Below are positions 44,491-53,338 of a stretch of 64,000 nt of DNA, one piece after another. Made by a program: the position numbers and the translations under genes. This DNA comes from Micromonospora ferruginea. Its GTDB lineage: Bacteria > Actinomycetota > Actinomycetes > Mycobacteriales > Micromonosporaceae. The stretch spans positions 5,835,001 through 5,899,000 of the forward strand of contig NZ_CP059322.2 of NCBI RefSeq assembly GCF_013694245.2, written 5' to 3'. How positions within the stretch are numbered: position 1 is the first letter of the stretch; each line of letters starts with the position of its first letter. Below the pieces are notes generated by a model. That model was not told where the DNA came from and ran no database searches. It saw only the letters and a list, made by a program, of their open reading frames with translations.

Positions 44491-45258
44491 TCAGTCGAGC
44501 CCGTCGGCCGGCCTGGCCCAGGCTCCGAGTCGCGCCGGCAGCGGCAGGGCGTTCCAGGGCACCCGGTGCAGCAGCCGGTCCAGCAGCAGCCCGAGCAGCA
44601 GCCCGGCCACCGAGTCGGTGAGCCAGTGCCAGCCCAGGTAGACGGTGGTGCAGAAGACCACCGTCGGCGGCACCACCCGGACCACGGTGACCAGCCGGGG
44701 CGGCGCGACGCGGCCGACCGTGCGCAGCAGCGGCGCCAGCAGCAGGGCGAGCACGCCGTACCAGACGATCGCGTTGGCCACGTGCCCGGACGGGTACGAC
44801 TGGGCGAAGCGCACCGGCAGCTCGTGCTGGAACAGCGGCAGGGTCTGCTCGGGCGTCAGGAACGGCTCCTTGACGCTGGCGCTCGGCGCCGGGCGGGCGG
44901 TCCACACCTTCAGCGGGCCGATGGTGAAGAACGTCAGCACGAACGCGGTCACCGGCGGCAGTACCGCCCGCACCGAGCGCAGCCGCAGCGCCAGCAGCAC
45001 GCCCAGCCCGGCGGCCAGCAACGTCAGCGGGGTGCCCTGCCCGAGCAGGTTGAGTGCCATGGCGACCCAGCGCGCGGCGGTCGGCCGGTGCGCGGCCGAC
45101 CAGTCGGCGACCGCCCGGTCCAGCCCGAAGAGGTGACCGGAGGCGAGCGTCACGGTCAGCGCCACCAACGCGGCGAGCAGCAGCCCGTCGCACCACCACC
45201 CGGCCGGTCGGACCGGCCGCAGCCGCAGGTCGCGGCGTACCGCTGAGGTCTGGCGCAC
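44491..45258 (-). CDS. PAP2-family membrane phosphatase
   Basis: The 255-residue protein has six hydrophobic helices and the three PAP2 motifs: KVWTARP, SYPSGHVAN and GWHWLTDSVAG. It should dephosphorylate lipid phosphates or undecaprenyl pyrophosphate at the outer membrane face. It starts at GTG 45256-45258 and is divergent from the DUF4032 gene. Confidence 0.9.
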   Translation of the reverse strand: MRQTSAVRRDLRLRPVRPAGWWCDGLLLAALVALTVTLASGHLFGLDRAVADWSAAHRPTAARWVAMALNLLGQGTPLTLLAAGLGVLLALRLRSVRAVLPPVTAFVLTFFTIGPLKVWTARPAPSASVKEPFLTPEQTLPLFQHELPVRFAQSYPSGHVANAIVWYGVLALLLAPLLRTVGRVAPPRLVTVVRVVPPTVVFCTTVYLGWHWLTDSVAGLLLGLLLDRLLHRVPWNALPLPARLGAWARPADGLD

Positions 45259-45359
45259 GCGACCACGCTACCGGCCGGCCGGGGGCGAGGAGATCGGAGG
45301 CTGTGTGCCGAACCACGAAGGGAAGCGCTGCCCGGGGGTCAGCGGTCACACTGGTTGCC

Positions 45360-46568
45360 GTGCGGATCACCTCGGCCCTCGTCGACCCGGCGCTGCTCGA
45401 CCTCCCCTGGTCGACCCCGCTGGAGCAGTGGCCTGCCGAGCACCTGGTGGCGCTGCCCCAGGGCATCTCCCGGCACGTCGTGCGGTTCGTCCGGCTCGGC
45501 GGCTACGTCTACGCGGTGAAGGAGACCGGCGAGCGGGTGGCCGAACGGGAGTACGACCTGCTGCGCGCGCTGGAGCGGATCGACTTCCCGTCGGTCGAGG
45601 CGATCGCGATCGTGGCCGACCGGCAGACCGACGACGGCGAGCCGCTCGACCCGGTGCTGATCACCCGGCACCTCCAGTTCTCCCTGCCCTATCGGGCGCT
45701 GTTCTCCAACATGCTGCGTCCGGAGACGATGAACCGGCTGCTGGACGCGCTGGCCGCGCTGATCGTGCGGATGCACCTGACCGGCTTCTTCTGGGGCGAC
45801 TGCTCGCTGTCGAACACGCTGTTCCGGCGGGACGCGGGCGCGTTCGCCGCCTACCTGGTCGACGCCGAGACCGGCGCGCTGCACCCGTCGCTCTCCAACG
45901 GCCAGCGCGGGGAGGACCTGGAGATCGCCCGGGTCAACATCTTCGGCGAGGCGCTCGACCTGCAGGCCGCCGGCCTGCTGCACGAGTCGATCGACCCGGA
46001 GGTGGTCTGCGAGGAGGTGGTGCGGCGCTACGAGCGGCTCTGGCACGAGATCACCTACGAGCAGCAGGTCGAGCGCGCCGCCCGGCACGACATCGAGGGC
46101 CGCATCCGCCGCCTCAACGAGCTGGGCTTCGACGTGGCCGAGGTGGCCATGTCGACCGTCGACAACGGGCGGTACCTGGTGCGGCCGAAGGTGGTCGACG
46201 CCGGCTACCACACCCGGCGGCTGCTGCGGCTCACCGGCCTGGACGCCGAGGAGAACCAGGCCCGCAAGCTCCTCAACGACCTGGACGCCTACCGGGTGGA
46301 GAGCGACCTGACCGACGAGCAGCAGGCGGCGCACCGCTGGCTCACCGAGGTCTTCGAGCCGGTGGTCCGGGCGGTGCCGGCGCACCTACGGCGCAAGCTG
46401 GAGCCGCAGGAGCTGTTCGCCCAGATCATCGAGCACAAGTGGCTGCTCTCCGAGCAGGCCGGCCGGGACGTCGGGATGCGCCGGGCCGTGCACTCCTACC
46501 TGGCGGACGTGCTGGTGCACCGCCCGGACGAGCAGGCCGTGCTGGGCGTCGAGGTGCCCACCGCCTGA
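45360..46568 (+). CDS. DUF4032 protein with kinase-like fold
   Basis: The 402-residue protein has kinase-like features: GGYVYAVKETGERVAEREYD, then MHLTGFFWGDCSLSNTLFRR resembling a catalytic loop, and AAYLVDAETGALHPSL where the metal-binding Asp would lie. The C-terminal half is the DUF4032 domain. It may be a small-molecule or protein kinase; the substrate is unknown. The GTG at 45360 is at the 5' limit of similarity. It ends one base before the convergent nagA stop. Confidence 0.85.
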   Translation: MRITSALVDPALLDLPWSTPLEQWPAEHLVALPQGISRHVVRFVRLGGYVYAVKETGERVAEREYDLLRALERIDFPSVEAIAIVADRQTDDGEPLDPVLITRHLQFSLPYRALFSNMLRPETMNRLLDALAALIVRMHLTGFFWGDCSLSNTLFRRDAGAFAAYLVDAETGALHPSLSNGQRGEDLEIARVNIFGEALDLQAAGLLHESIDPEVVCEEVVRRYERLWHEITYEQQVERAARHDIEGRIRRLNELGFDVAEVAMSTVDNGRYLVRPKVVDAGYHTRRLLRLTGLDAEENQARKLLNDLDAYRVESDLTDEQQAAHRWLTEVFEPVVRAVPAHLRRKLEPQELFAQIIEHKWLLSEQAGRDVGMRRAVHSYLADVLVHRPDEQAVLGVEVPTA

Positions 46569-46569
46569 C

Positions 46570-47679
46570 TCACTCCACCCAGTCGCCGGCGCGCATCACC
46601 CGGACCACGTTCAGATCGTCGTCCAGCACCACCAGGTCGGCGCGCAGGCCGGCCCGGAGCGCGCCCACCCGGTCGCCCAGCCCGAGCGCGCGGGCCGGGG
46701 TGGTGGCGGCCATCCGGACGGCGTCGGGCAGCGCGACGCCGGCGCCGACCGCGTGCCGCAGCGCGGCGTCCATGGTGAGCGTGCTGCCGGCGATCGCGCC
46801 GCCGCGGCTGAGCCGGGCCACGCCGTCGGCCACGGTGACCGCCTGGCCGCCCAGCTCGTAGTCGCCGTCGGGCATGCCGGCGGCGGCCATCGCGTCGGTG
46901 ATCAGCGCGGCCCGCTCCGGACCGGCCACCGAGGCGGCGAAGCCGAGCATGCCGTCGTGCAGGTGCACTCCGTCGGCGACCAGCTCGCAGACCACGCTCG
47001 GGGCCTCCAGCAGCGCCACCACCGGGCCGGGCTCGCGGTGGTGCAGCGGTCGCATCCCGTTGAACAGGTGGGTGCCGACGCTCGCCCCGGCGGCCACCGC
47101 CGCGCGGGTCTGCGCCCAGGTGGCGTCCGTGTGACCGATCGCCGCGACCACGCCGTTCGCCACCAGCAGCTCGATCGCCTCGGTCGCGCCCGCGCGCTCG
47201 GGTGCCACCGTGACCATCCGTACCGCGCCTGCGCCCGCCTCGATCAGCTCGGTCAGCTCCTCGACGGACGGGTCGCGCAGGAACTCCGGGTTCTGCGCGC
47301 CGCAGCGGTCCGCGGACAGGTAGGGGCCCTCGAAGTGGATGCCGGCGAGCACGCCGCTCTCGACCAGCGGGCGGAACGCGGCGGTGGCGTCGCGCATCAG
47401 CGCGAACGGGGAGCTGACCAGGCTGGCCAGCAGCGTGGTGGTGCCGTGGCCGAGGTGGAACTCGGCGGCCTGCCGGGCGGACTCCGGGTCGCCGGTGGTG
47501 AACGTGTGCCCGCCGCCGCCGTGGGTGTGCATGTCCACGAAGCCCGGCACGATCCAGTGCCCGTCACGCACCGACGGGTACTCGGCGACCGCGGTGATCC
47601 GGCCGTCCGCGATCTCCACGCAGCCCTGCCGGACGACGCCGGTCGGGGTCACCACCTTGCCGGTCACGCGCCGGGTCAT
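46570..47679 (-). CDS. nagA: N-acetylglucosamine-6-phosphate deacetylase
   Basis: This cytoplasmic amidohydrolase removes acetate from GlcNAc-6-P to give GlcN-6-P. The 369-residue protein has the metal-binding FVDMHTHGGGGHTF, the substrate region GIHFEGPYLS, and GHTDATWAQ and HLFNGMRPLHHR, as in NagA. It starts at ATG 47677-47679, overlapping the ROK stop by four bases (ATGA) and preceded by GAAGGAG. With the ROK and SIS genes it forms an amino-sugar operon opposite the DeoR regulator. Confidence 0.93.
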   Translation of the reverse strand: MTRRVTGKVVTPTGVVRQGCVEIADGRITAVAEYPSVRDGHWIVPGFVDMHTHGGGGHTFTTGDPESARQAAEFHLGHGTTTLLASLVSSPFALMRDATAAFRPLVESGVLAGIHFEGPYLSADRCGAQNPEFLRDPSVEELTELIEAGAGAVRMVTVAPERAGATEAIELLVANGVVAAIGHTDATWAQTRAAVAAGASVGTHLFNGMRPLHHREPGPVVALLEAPSVVCELVADGVHLHDGMLGFAASVAGPERAALITDAMAAAGMPDGDYELGGQAVTVADGVARLSRGGAIAGSTLTMDAALRHAVGAGVALPDAVRMAATTPARALGLGDRVGALRAGLRADLVVLDDDLNVVRVMRAGDWVE

Positions 47680-48608
47680 CGACTCTCCTTCGCCAGTGTG
47701 TCCAGGGCCAGCAGGGCGGCGCCGAGGCAGCCGGCCTCGTCGCCGAGCGCGGCCGCGACCAGGCGCGGCTCGCGGTGGAAGGTCAGCCGCGCGCGCAGCG
47801 CGTCGCGCAGCGGGTCGAACAGCCGGGGGCCGGCCTGGGCCAGGCCGCCGCCGAGCACCACGGTCGCCACGTCGAACAGCGCCTGCCCGGTGGCGAGACC
47901 GTCGGCGAGCGCCTCGACCGCCTCCCGCCAGACGTCGCCGGCGAGCCGCTCACCGGCCGCCGCCCGGTCGGCCACCTCCGCCGCGGTCGCCGGCGCGCCG
48001 GCCAGCTCCGTGTAGCGGCGGCCGATCGCCGAGGCCGAGGCCACCGCCTCCAGGCAGCCGTCCCGGCCGCAGCCGCAGCGCGGGCCGCCGGGGCGTACCA
48101 GGATGTGGCCGATCTCCCCGGCGGCGCCGTGCGCGCCGGTGGCGGCCGACCCGTCGACCACGTGCGCGGCGGCGATGCCGGTGCCGATCGCGACGAAGAG
48201 CACGTGGCCGGCGTCGCGCCCGGCGCCGAGCCGGGCCTCGGCCAGGCCGCCCACCCGCACGTCGTGGCCGAGCGCCGCGGGCAGGCCCAGGCGGGTGGCC
48301 GCAAGCTCCCGCAGCGGTACGTCCCGGAAGCCCACGTTCGCCGACCAGACCGCCACCCCGCGCGCCTCGTCGACCACCCCGGGCACGGCGATGCCGCAGG
48401 CCACCGGCGTGTGCCCGGTGGCGCGAGCCGTGGCGGCCAGCCCGTCGGCCACGGCCAGGATCGTGCCGACCACGGCGTCCGGCCCGCGCTCCGCGTCGGT
48501 GGCGTGCCGTTCGGTGTGCACGGTCGTGCCGTCCGGTCGGACCAGGGCGCACTTCATCCCGGTGCCGCCCACGTCCAACGCGACGACGACCTCGTCGCGG
48601 TCCGTCAC
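47676..48608 (-). CDS. ROK-family sugar kinase
   Basis: The 310-residue protein has the ROK ATP motif VVALDVGGTGMKCALV, the sugar/zinc region GAAGEIGHILVRPGGPRCGC then GRDGCLEAVASASAIG, and VVLGGGLAQ near the end. It would phosphorylate N-acetylglucosamine or a related amino sugar, supplying NagA, to which it is coupled. It starts at GTG 48606-48608, 55 bp after the SIS gene. It has no HTH, so it is a kinase rather than a NagC-type repressor. Confidence 0.9.
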   Translation of the reverse strand: MTDRDEVVVALDVGGTGMKCALVRPDGTTVHTERHATDAERGPDAVVGTILAVADGLAATARATGHTPVACGIAVPGVVDEARGVAVWSANVGFRDVPLRELAATRLGLPAALGHDVRVGGLAEARLGAGRDAGHVLFVAIGTGIAAAHVVDGSAATGAHGAAGEIGHILVRPGGPRCGCGRDGCLEAVASASAIGRRYTELAGAPATAAEVADRAAAGERLAGDVWREAVEALADGLATGQALFDVATVVLGGGLAQAGPRLFDPLRDALRARLTFHREPRLVAAALGDEAGCLGAALLALDTLAKESR

Positions 48609-48663
48609 GCCGTCTGCCAGTTGGGCATGCGCTCGTGGCCCTCGCTGCGCTCGGTGCGCTCGC

Positions 48664-49593
48664 TCATGCCAGGACCACGGACCGGGTCAGGTGCCGGGGG
48701 GCGTCGGGGTCGAGGCCGCGGCTGGTGGCCAGCGCGACGGCGAACCGCTGGGCCAGGATCAGGTCGGCCATCGGGTCGACCGGGGTACGGCCGGCCGCCC
48801 AGCTCGTCAGCACCGTGCGGCAGCCGTGCGTGCGGCTGTGCGCGAATGCCGCGCCGGTGGCCGCCACGTCCTCCGCGAGCCCGTCCGGGATGTCGCCGAA
48901 CGCCCAGACCAGCCGGCCCGGGGCGGCGACCGAGATGGGGCCGTGCCGGTAGTCCATGGCCGGGTACGCCTCGGCCCAGAACGTGGCCGCCTCGCGGCAC
49001 TTCAGTGCCGCCTCCTGGGCCAGCCCGACGGTCCAGCCGCGACCGAGGAACGTCACCTGCTCGATGCCGGCGGGGTCGATCGGCAGCGGCGCCCGGACGG
49101 CCACCTCGGCGTCGGCGGCCAGCCGGCCGAGGTCCTCGCCGAGGTGGGCGCGGAGCAGCGCGAGCGCGGTGGTGGCGAAGCGGGTCTGCACGACCGAGCG
49201 CTCGTCGGCGAAGGGCAGCGCGACGGCGGCGTCGGCCAGCGCGACGGCGGGCGAGCCCGGGTCGCCCACCAGCACCGTGGTGGGGGTCCGGCCGCGCAGC
49301 GCGGCGAGCAGGTCGAGCACCTCGGTGGTGGTGCCGGATCGGGTGATCGCGATGAGCCGGTCGTAGCGGCGGCCGGTGGGGAACTCGCTGGCCTGGAACG
49401 CGTCGGTCTCGCCCTGGCCGGCGCCCTCGCGCAGCCCGGCGTACGCCGCTGCCATGAACCACGACGTTCCGCAACCGACCACGGCGACCCGCTCGCCGGG
49501 GCTCGGCAGGTGCGCGGCGACGGTCGGCGCCAGTCGGGCCGCCTCACGCCAGCAGTCGGGCTGGCTCGCGATCTCCGCGTGCACGTACGCCAT
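48664..49593 (-). CDS. SIS-domain sugar isomerase/deaminase-like protein
   Basis: The 309-residue protein has two SIS sugar-phosphate domains (VAVVGCGTSWFMAAAYAGLR; IAITRSGTTTEVLDLLAALR; then VTFLGRGWTVGLAQEAALKC). It resembles the isomerase half of GlmS and AgaS-type aldose-ketose isomerases or deaminases, and would convert the GlcN-6-P formed by NagA to fructose-6-P and ammonia. It lacks the GlmS glutaminase domain. It starts at ATG 49591-49593 with AGGAG upstream and is the first gene of the operon. Confidence 0.87.
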   Translation of the reverse strand: MAYVHAEIASQPDCWREAARLAPTVAAHLPSPGERVAVVGCGTSWFMAAAYAGLREGAGQGETDAFQASEFPTGRRYDRLIAITRSGTTTEVLDLLAALRGRTPTTVLVGDPGSPAVALADAAVALPFADERSVVQTRFATTALALLRAHLGEDLGRLAADAEVAVRAPLPIDPAGIEQVTFLGRGWTVGLAQEAALKCREAATFWAEAYPAMDYRHGPISVAAPGRLVWAFGDIPDGLAEDVAATGAAFAHSRTHGCRTVLTSWAAGRTPVDPMADLILAQRFAVALATSRGLDPDAPRHLTRSVVLA

Positions 49594-49617
49594 GACAACT
49601 CCTCGCCAGGGAAGACC

Positions 49618-49738
49618 TTGCGCAATACGGCGCGATAAGGCCATCTTTCGCGCGTCATTCTGCGCGAACCGGGGTGGGCGTGGCAACCGTCTCCCGGTTC
49701 GCGCAGCACAGGGTTTTGCGCAGACGTAGTTTCGCGCA
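49618..49738. promoter_or_regulatory. six TTYGCGCA-like operator half-sites between SIS operon and DeoR gene
   Basis: Copies lie at 49618 (CTTGCGCAA), 49646 (TTTCGCGCG), 49660 (reverse, CTGCGCGAA), 49698 (TTCGCGCAG), 49715 (TTTGCGCAG) and 49730 (TTTCGCGCA). The last three are spaced about 16 bp apart. They fill the divergent promoter region and are the obvious binding sites for the DeoR-type regulator. Confidence 0.65.
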
Positions 49739-49792
49739 CTACTGTGCACGCAATCAATCACCGTACGTGCACAGTCAGGGGAGGCCCCCGCG

Positions 49793-50578
49793 GTGGACCG
49801 CTACGCGCGTTGGAACGCGCTGCTCGAGATGCTGACCGACAGCGGCCGGGTCAGCGTCGAGGAGGCGGCCGAGCGGCTCGAGGTCTCCCAGGCCACCATC
49901 CGGCGGGACTTCGACCAGCTCGCCCAGCAGCAGATGATCACGCGGACCCGGGGCGGCGCGGTCGCCAACGGCGTCTCGTACGACCTGCCGCTGCGCTACA
50001 AGACCGCCAAGCACTCGGCGGAGAAGCAGCGGATCGGCGCGGCCGCCGCCGCGCTGGTCTCCCCGGGCACCGTGGTCGGGCTGAACGGCGGCACCACCAG
50101 CACCGAGGTGGCCCGGGCCCTGGCGGTCCGCCCCGACCTGAACACCAGCGCCGAGGGCGCCCAGCTCACCGTGGTCACCAACGCGCTGAACATCGCCAAC
50201 GAGCTGCTGGTGCGCTCGCGGATGAAGGTGGTGGTGGCCGGCGGCGTGGTCCGGCCGAAGTCGTTCGAGCTGGTCGGCCCGCTCGGCGGGGCGCTGCTGC
50301 GCGAGGTGACGCTCGACGTCGCACTGCTCGGCGTGGACGCGATCGACCCGCAGCTCGGCGCCGCCGCGCACCACGAGGGTGAGGCGGCCATGAACAGCCT
50401 GATGGTGGCGCGCGCCAAGCGGGTCGTGGTGATCGCCGACTCGTCGAAGCTGGGCGGGCACGCGTTCGCCCGGATCTGCCCGGTGGACCGGGTGGAGACG
50501 CTGGTGACGGACTCGGGCGCCCCCGCCGCGCTGGTGCAGGCGTTCCGGGACGCCGGCGTGCACGTCGTCTGCGCCTGA
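49793..50578 (+). CDS. DeoR-family regulator of amino-sugar genes
   Basis: The 261-residue protein has a DeoR HTH (RWNALLEMLTDSGRVSVEEA; RLEVSQATIRRDFDQLAQQQ) and the sugar-phosphate-sensing domain (VVGLNGGTTSTEVARALA; GVDAIDPQLGAAAHHEGEAA). It probably represses the divergent SIS-ROK-nagA operon and is relieved by an amino-sugar phosphate. It starts at GTG 49793. Repeat copy C follows the stop directly. Confidence 0.9.
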   Translation: MDRYARWNALLEMLTDSGRVSVEEAAERLEVSQATIRRDFDQLAQQQMITRTRGGAVANGVSYDLPLRYKTAKHSAEKQRIGAAAAALVSPGTVVGLNGGTTSTEVARALAVRPDLNTSAEGAQLTVVTNALNIANELLVRSRMKVVVAGGVVRPKSFELVGPLGGALLREVTLDVALLGVDAIDPQLGAAAHHEGEAAMNSLMVARAKRVVVIADSSKLGGHAFARICPVDRVETLVTDSGAPAALVQAFRDAGVHVVCA

Positions 50579-50582
50579 GGGG

Positions 50583-50635
50583 TAAGGAGGGGCCCCCGCT
50601 TAACGCCTCCGGTATAGGCGGGGCCCCCTTTTAAC
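50583..50635 (+). repeat. GTTAA/GGGGCCCC intergenic repeat, copy C
   Basis: GGGGCCCCCGCTTAAC, spacer GCCTCCGGTATA, then GGCGGGGCCCCC and a terminal TTAAC. It begins four bases after the DeoR stop and may serve as its terminator. Confidence 0.78.
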
Positions 50636-50645
50636 ACGCCGACAC

Positions 50646-50685
50646 TGCATACCCGGTATTGCCTTCCCGTGCATACCGCGTATGG
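50646..50685 (+). promoter_or_regulatory. duplicated TGCATACC(C/G)(G/C)GTAT site upstream of the ABC exporter
   Basis: TGCATACCCGGTAT (50646-50659) and TGCATACCGCGTATGG (50670-50685) are near-palindromes spaced 24 bp apart, 37 bp before the ABC gene start. They look like tandem operators. The regulator is not adjacent and cannot be named. Confidence 0.5.
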
Positions 50686-50721
50686 TGTCGCTGTCACCTA
50701 ACTCATCGGGGGAGGTCAGCT

Positions 50722-51723
50722 GTGTCGGCTGTCCTGGAGATCGAAGGTCTCCGCAAGACGTACCGGAGCCGGAAACGCGGGGTCCGCCACGCGCTCGACG
50801 GCTTCGACATGCGGGTCGAGGCCGGCCAGGTGCACGGCTTCCTCGGTCCCAACGGTTCCGGCAAGACCACCACGCTGCGTACGCTGCTCGGGCTGATCCG
50901 GCCCAACGGCGGCCGGATGGCCATCCTCGGCCAGGAGCTGCCGCAGGCGTTGCCGGCGGTCGCCGGGCAGGTCGGCGCCATCGTGGAGAGCCCGCAGTTC
51001 TTCCCGCACTTCTCCGCGCGGGACACCCTGGGCCTGCTCGCCCGCGCCGGCGAGCTGCCGCAGCGGCGGGTCGACGAGGTGTTGGAGCAGGTCGGGCTGC
51101 GGGATCGGGCCGGGGAGCGGGTGAAGACCTACTCGCTCGGCATGAAGCAGCGGCTCGCCGTGGCGTCCGCGCTGCTCAAGAACCCGAAGCTGCTGATCCT
51201 GGACGAGCCGGCCAACGGCCTCGACCCGGGCGGCATCCGGGAGATGCGCCGGCTCATGCGCGAGCTGGCCGAATCCGGGATGACGGTGGTGCTCTCCAGC
51301 CACATCCTGGGCGAGATCCAGCTCATCTGCGACTCGGTCACCATCATCTCGCTCGGCCGGCGGGTCGCGTTCGGGCCGGTCGAGCAGGTGCTCGCGGCGC
51401 ACTCCCAGGGCAGCGTGCGGGTCCGCCTGGAGGCGGTCACCGACCTGGCGCCGGCGGCGGAGACGCTGACCCGTTCCGGGGTCCGGGTCGCCGCCACCGA
51501 ACCCGACCACCTGATGCTGTCCGGCGTGGACAAGCCGGCCGTGGTCAGCCGGCTCCTCGCCGAACAGGGCCTCTACGTCAGCGAGCTCACCCCGGTCGCG
51601 GTCGACCTGGAGAGCGTGTTCCTCGAACTGACCGCCACCGCGCCGGTCCCCGGCCAGAACCGTCAGGTCGATCAGTCCGCCAAGGTCGACCAGACCGGCA
51701 CCGCAGGAGGTTGGGGCGCATGA
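50722..51723 (+). CDS. ABC transporter ATP-binding protein (exporter type)
   Basis: The 333-residue protein has Walker A GFLGPNGSGKTTTLRTLLGL, the signature YSLGMKQRLAVASALL, Walker B LLILDEPANGLDPGG and a C-terminal extension resembling drug/antibiotic exporters. It pairs with the membrane protein encoded immediately downstream. Transport of a drug, peptide or lipid is possible; the substrate is unknown. The GTG at 50722 follows GGGGGAGG at good spacing. Confidence 0.92.
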   Translation: MSAVLEIEGLRKTYRSRKRGVRHALDGFDMRVEAGQVHGFLGPNGSGKTTTLRTLLGLIRPNGGRMAILGQELPQALPAVAGQVGAIVESPQFFPHFSARDTLGLLARAGELPQRRVDEVLEQVGLRDRAGERVKTYSLGMKQRLAVASALLKNPKLLILDEPANGLDPGGIREMRRLMRELAESGMTVVLSSHILGEIQLICDSVTIISLGRRVAFGPVEQVLAAHSQGSVRVRLEAVTDLAPAAETLTRSGVRVAATEPDHLMLSGVDKPAVVSRLLAEQGLYVSELTPVAVDLESVFLELTATAPVPGQNRQVDQSAKVDQTGTAGGWGA

Positions 51724-52733
51724 GCCTGTTCGTCACCGAGCTGCGCCGGCTCACCAAGCGCCGGCTCACCCGGCTGCTGCTCGTCCTGCTGGTGGTCGGG
51801 CTCGCCACCGTGGCCACCGCGTTCAGCTTCTCCAGCCACAAGCTCTCGCCGGAGGTGGTGGCCGCCGCGCAGGCCGAGTCCGACGCCCAGTACAAGCGGT
51901 CGGTCCAGGAGTGGCAGCGCACCGTGACCGAGTGTGAGGCCGCCCTGGCCAAGGGCGAGGCGACCGAGGAACGGTACGGCCCGAACTGCGGCAAGGACTA
52001 CCAGCCGCAGCCGGAGATGTTCGACCCGAAGTGGAACCTGCCCTACCAGTTCGACTTCCGGGCCGAGTTTCCCATGTTCATCGCCGTGTTCGCCGGCGCG
52101 GTGGCGCTCTTCGCGTTCATCGTCGGCGCGTCCTTCGTGGGCGCCGAGTGGAACACCGGCGGCATGATGAACCTGCTGCTCTGGCGGCCGAAACGGCTGG
52201 CCGTGCTGGGCACCAAGCTGGCCGCGTTGCTGACCACCGTGCTCGGCCTGAGCGTCGTGCTGGGCGCGTTGTGGACGGCGGTGTTCTGGCTGATCGGCAC
52301 GTCCCGCGGCACCACCGCGAAGGTGACCGCCGGGGTGTGGCGCTCGATCGGGCTGGACGGGCTGCGGGCGGTGGGGCTGGTCCTGCTCGTCGGCGCGGTC
52401 GCGTTCGCGCTCGCCTCGCTGGGCCGGCACACCGCGATGGCGCTGGGCGCGGCGGTGGCGCTGTTCGCGATCAGCGAGATCGGCATCCGGATCGCGGTCA
52501 GCGTGCTGTCGGTGCCGTTCGGCGAGCGCTACGTGCTCTCCACGTACGCCCAGTCGTGGTTCATGAAGCAGGCGGAGCTGTTCGACTACGACACCTGCCA
52601 GTTCGCCAAGGGCGCCTGCGAGCCGGCCAAGTACGTGGTCACCTGGGAGCAGTCCGCCGTGGTGTTCGGCGTCGGCGCGGTGGCGGCCCTGGTCGCCGCG
52701 TTCTGGACGATGCGCCGGCGGGACATCTCCTGA
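51720..52733 (+). CDS. ABC transporter permease, ABC-2 type
   Basis: The 337-residue protein has about six membrane helices: one near the N-terminus, then an extracytoplasmic loop of about 80 residues, and a cluster from PMFIAVFAGAVALFAFIVGA onward. This is the ABC-2 layout. The ATG at 51720 overlaps the ATPase stop by four bases (ATGA), so the two form a transporter. The family of loop cysteines (TECEA, GPNCGKD, DTCQF, GACEP) could make disulfides outside. Confidence 0.88.
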   Translation: MSLFVTELRRLTKRRLTRLLLVLLVVGLATVATAFSFSSHKLSPEVVAAAQAESDAQYKRSVQEWQRTVTECEAALAKGEATEERYGPNCGKDYQPQPEMFDPKWNLPYQFDFRAEFPMFIAVFAGAVALFAFIVGASFVGAEWNTGGMMNLLLWRPKRLAVLGTKLAALLTTVLGLSVVLGALWTAVFWLIGTSRGTTAKVTAGVWRSIGLDGLRAVGLVLLVGAVAFALASLGRHTAMALGAAVALFAISEIGIRIAVSVLSVPFGERYVLSTYAQSWFMKQAELFDYDTCQFAKGACEPAKYVVTWEQSAVVFGVGAVAALVAAFWTMRRRDIS

Positions 52734-52870
52734 CCTCGTCCGCGCCGCCGGCCGCACGCCGGCGGCGCGGACCAGGCGTCCGGTGCGGCCGGTGGCGGCC
52801 CTGGTTACGCTGGGGTCCCCCCGGCCGGCGCGGCTCCCGCGCCGGTCACCCGCCGTCGGAGAGGAGCGCC

Positions 52871-53332
52871 GTGTCCGCCGACGCCACCGACCGGGCCACC
52901 GCCGACGAGTCGGCCACGACCAGGGGTACGCGCCGGAGCGCCGGCGCGTCGGTGCCACCGCCCCGCCCCGCCCCGCCGGTCGAGTCCTCGCCTCCGGCCG
53001 AGGTCGCGTCGTTCGTCGAGCCGACCGCCGCCGACGCTCGGCTCGACGCCGACGAGACCGACGCCGACGAGACCCGACCCGACGCCGAGGCCGAACCGGC
53101 CGGTGGGCTCACCGAGCGGGAGCGGCGGATCCTCGACTTCGAGTCCCGGTGGTGGAAGCACGCCGGTGCGAAGGAGCAGGCCATCCGGGACACGTTCGGA
53201 CTCTCCGCGACGCGCTACTACCAACTGCTCAACGGGCTGCTCGACCATCCGGCCGCGCTGGCCGCCGAGCCGCTGCTGATCGGCCGGCTGCGCCGGCTCC
53301 GGTCGTCGCGGGCCCGCAGCCGGCGGCGTTGA
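52871..53332 (+). CDS. DUF3263 protein with HTH-like C-terminus
   Basis: The 153-residue protein has a long acidic, low-complexity N-terminus and a C-terminal DUF3263 domain: LTERERRILDFESRWWKHAG then AKEQAIRDTFGLSATRYYQL. This is a helix-turn-helix-like actinobacterial domain, so the protein is probably a DNA-binding regulator. The GTG at 52871 has GGAGAGGAG upstream. Its targets are unknown. Confidence 0.82.
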   Translation: MSADATDRATADESATTRGTRRSAGASVPPPRPAPPVESSPPAEVASFVEPTAADARLDADETDADETRPDAEAEPAGGLTERERRILDFESRWWKHAGAKEQAIRDTFGLSATRYYQLLNGLLDHPAALAAEPLLIGRLRRLRSSRARSRRR

Positions 53333-53338
53333 CCGGCC

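Noticed and set aside
43180..45246. Long rightward open frame
   Set aside because: It covers the permease and PAP2 genes on the other strand and has a His/Arg/Gly-rich composition without a domain.
47676..48608. NagC-type ROK repressor
   Set aside because: There is no N-terminal helix-turn-helix; the ATP motif is at the N-terminus, so it is a kinase.
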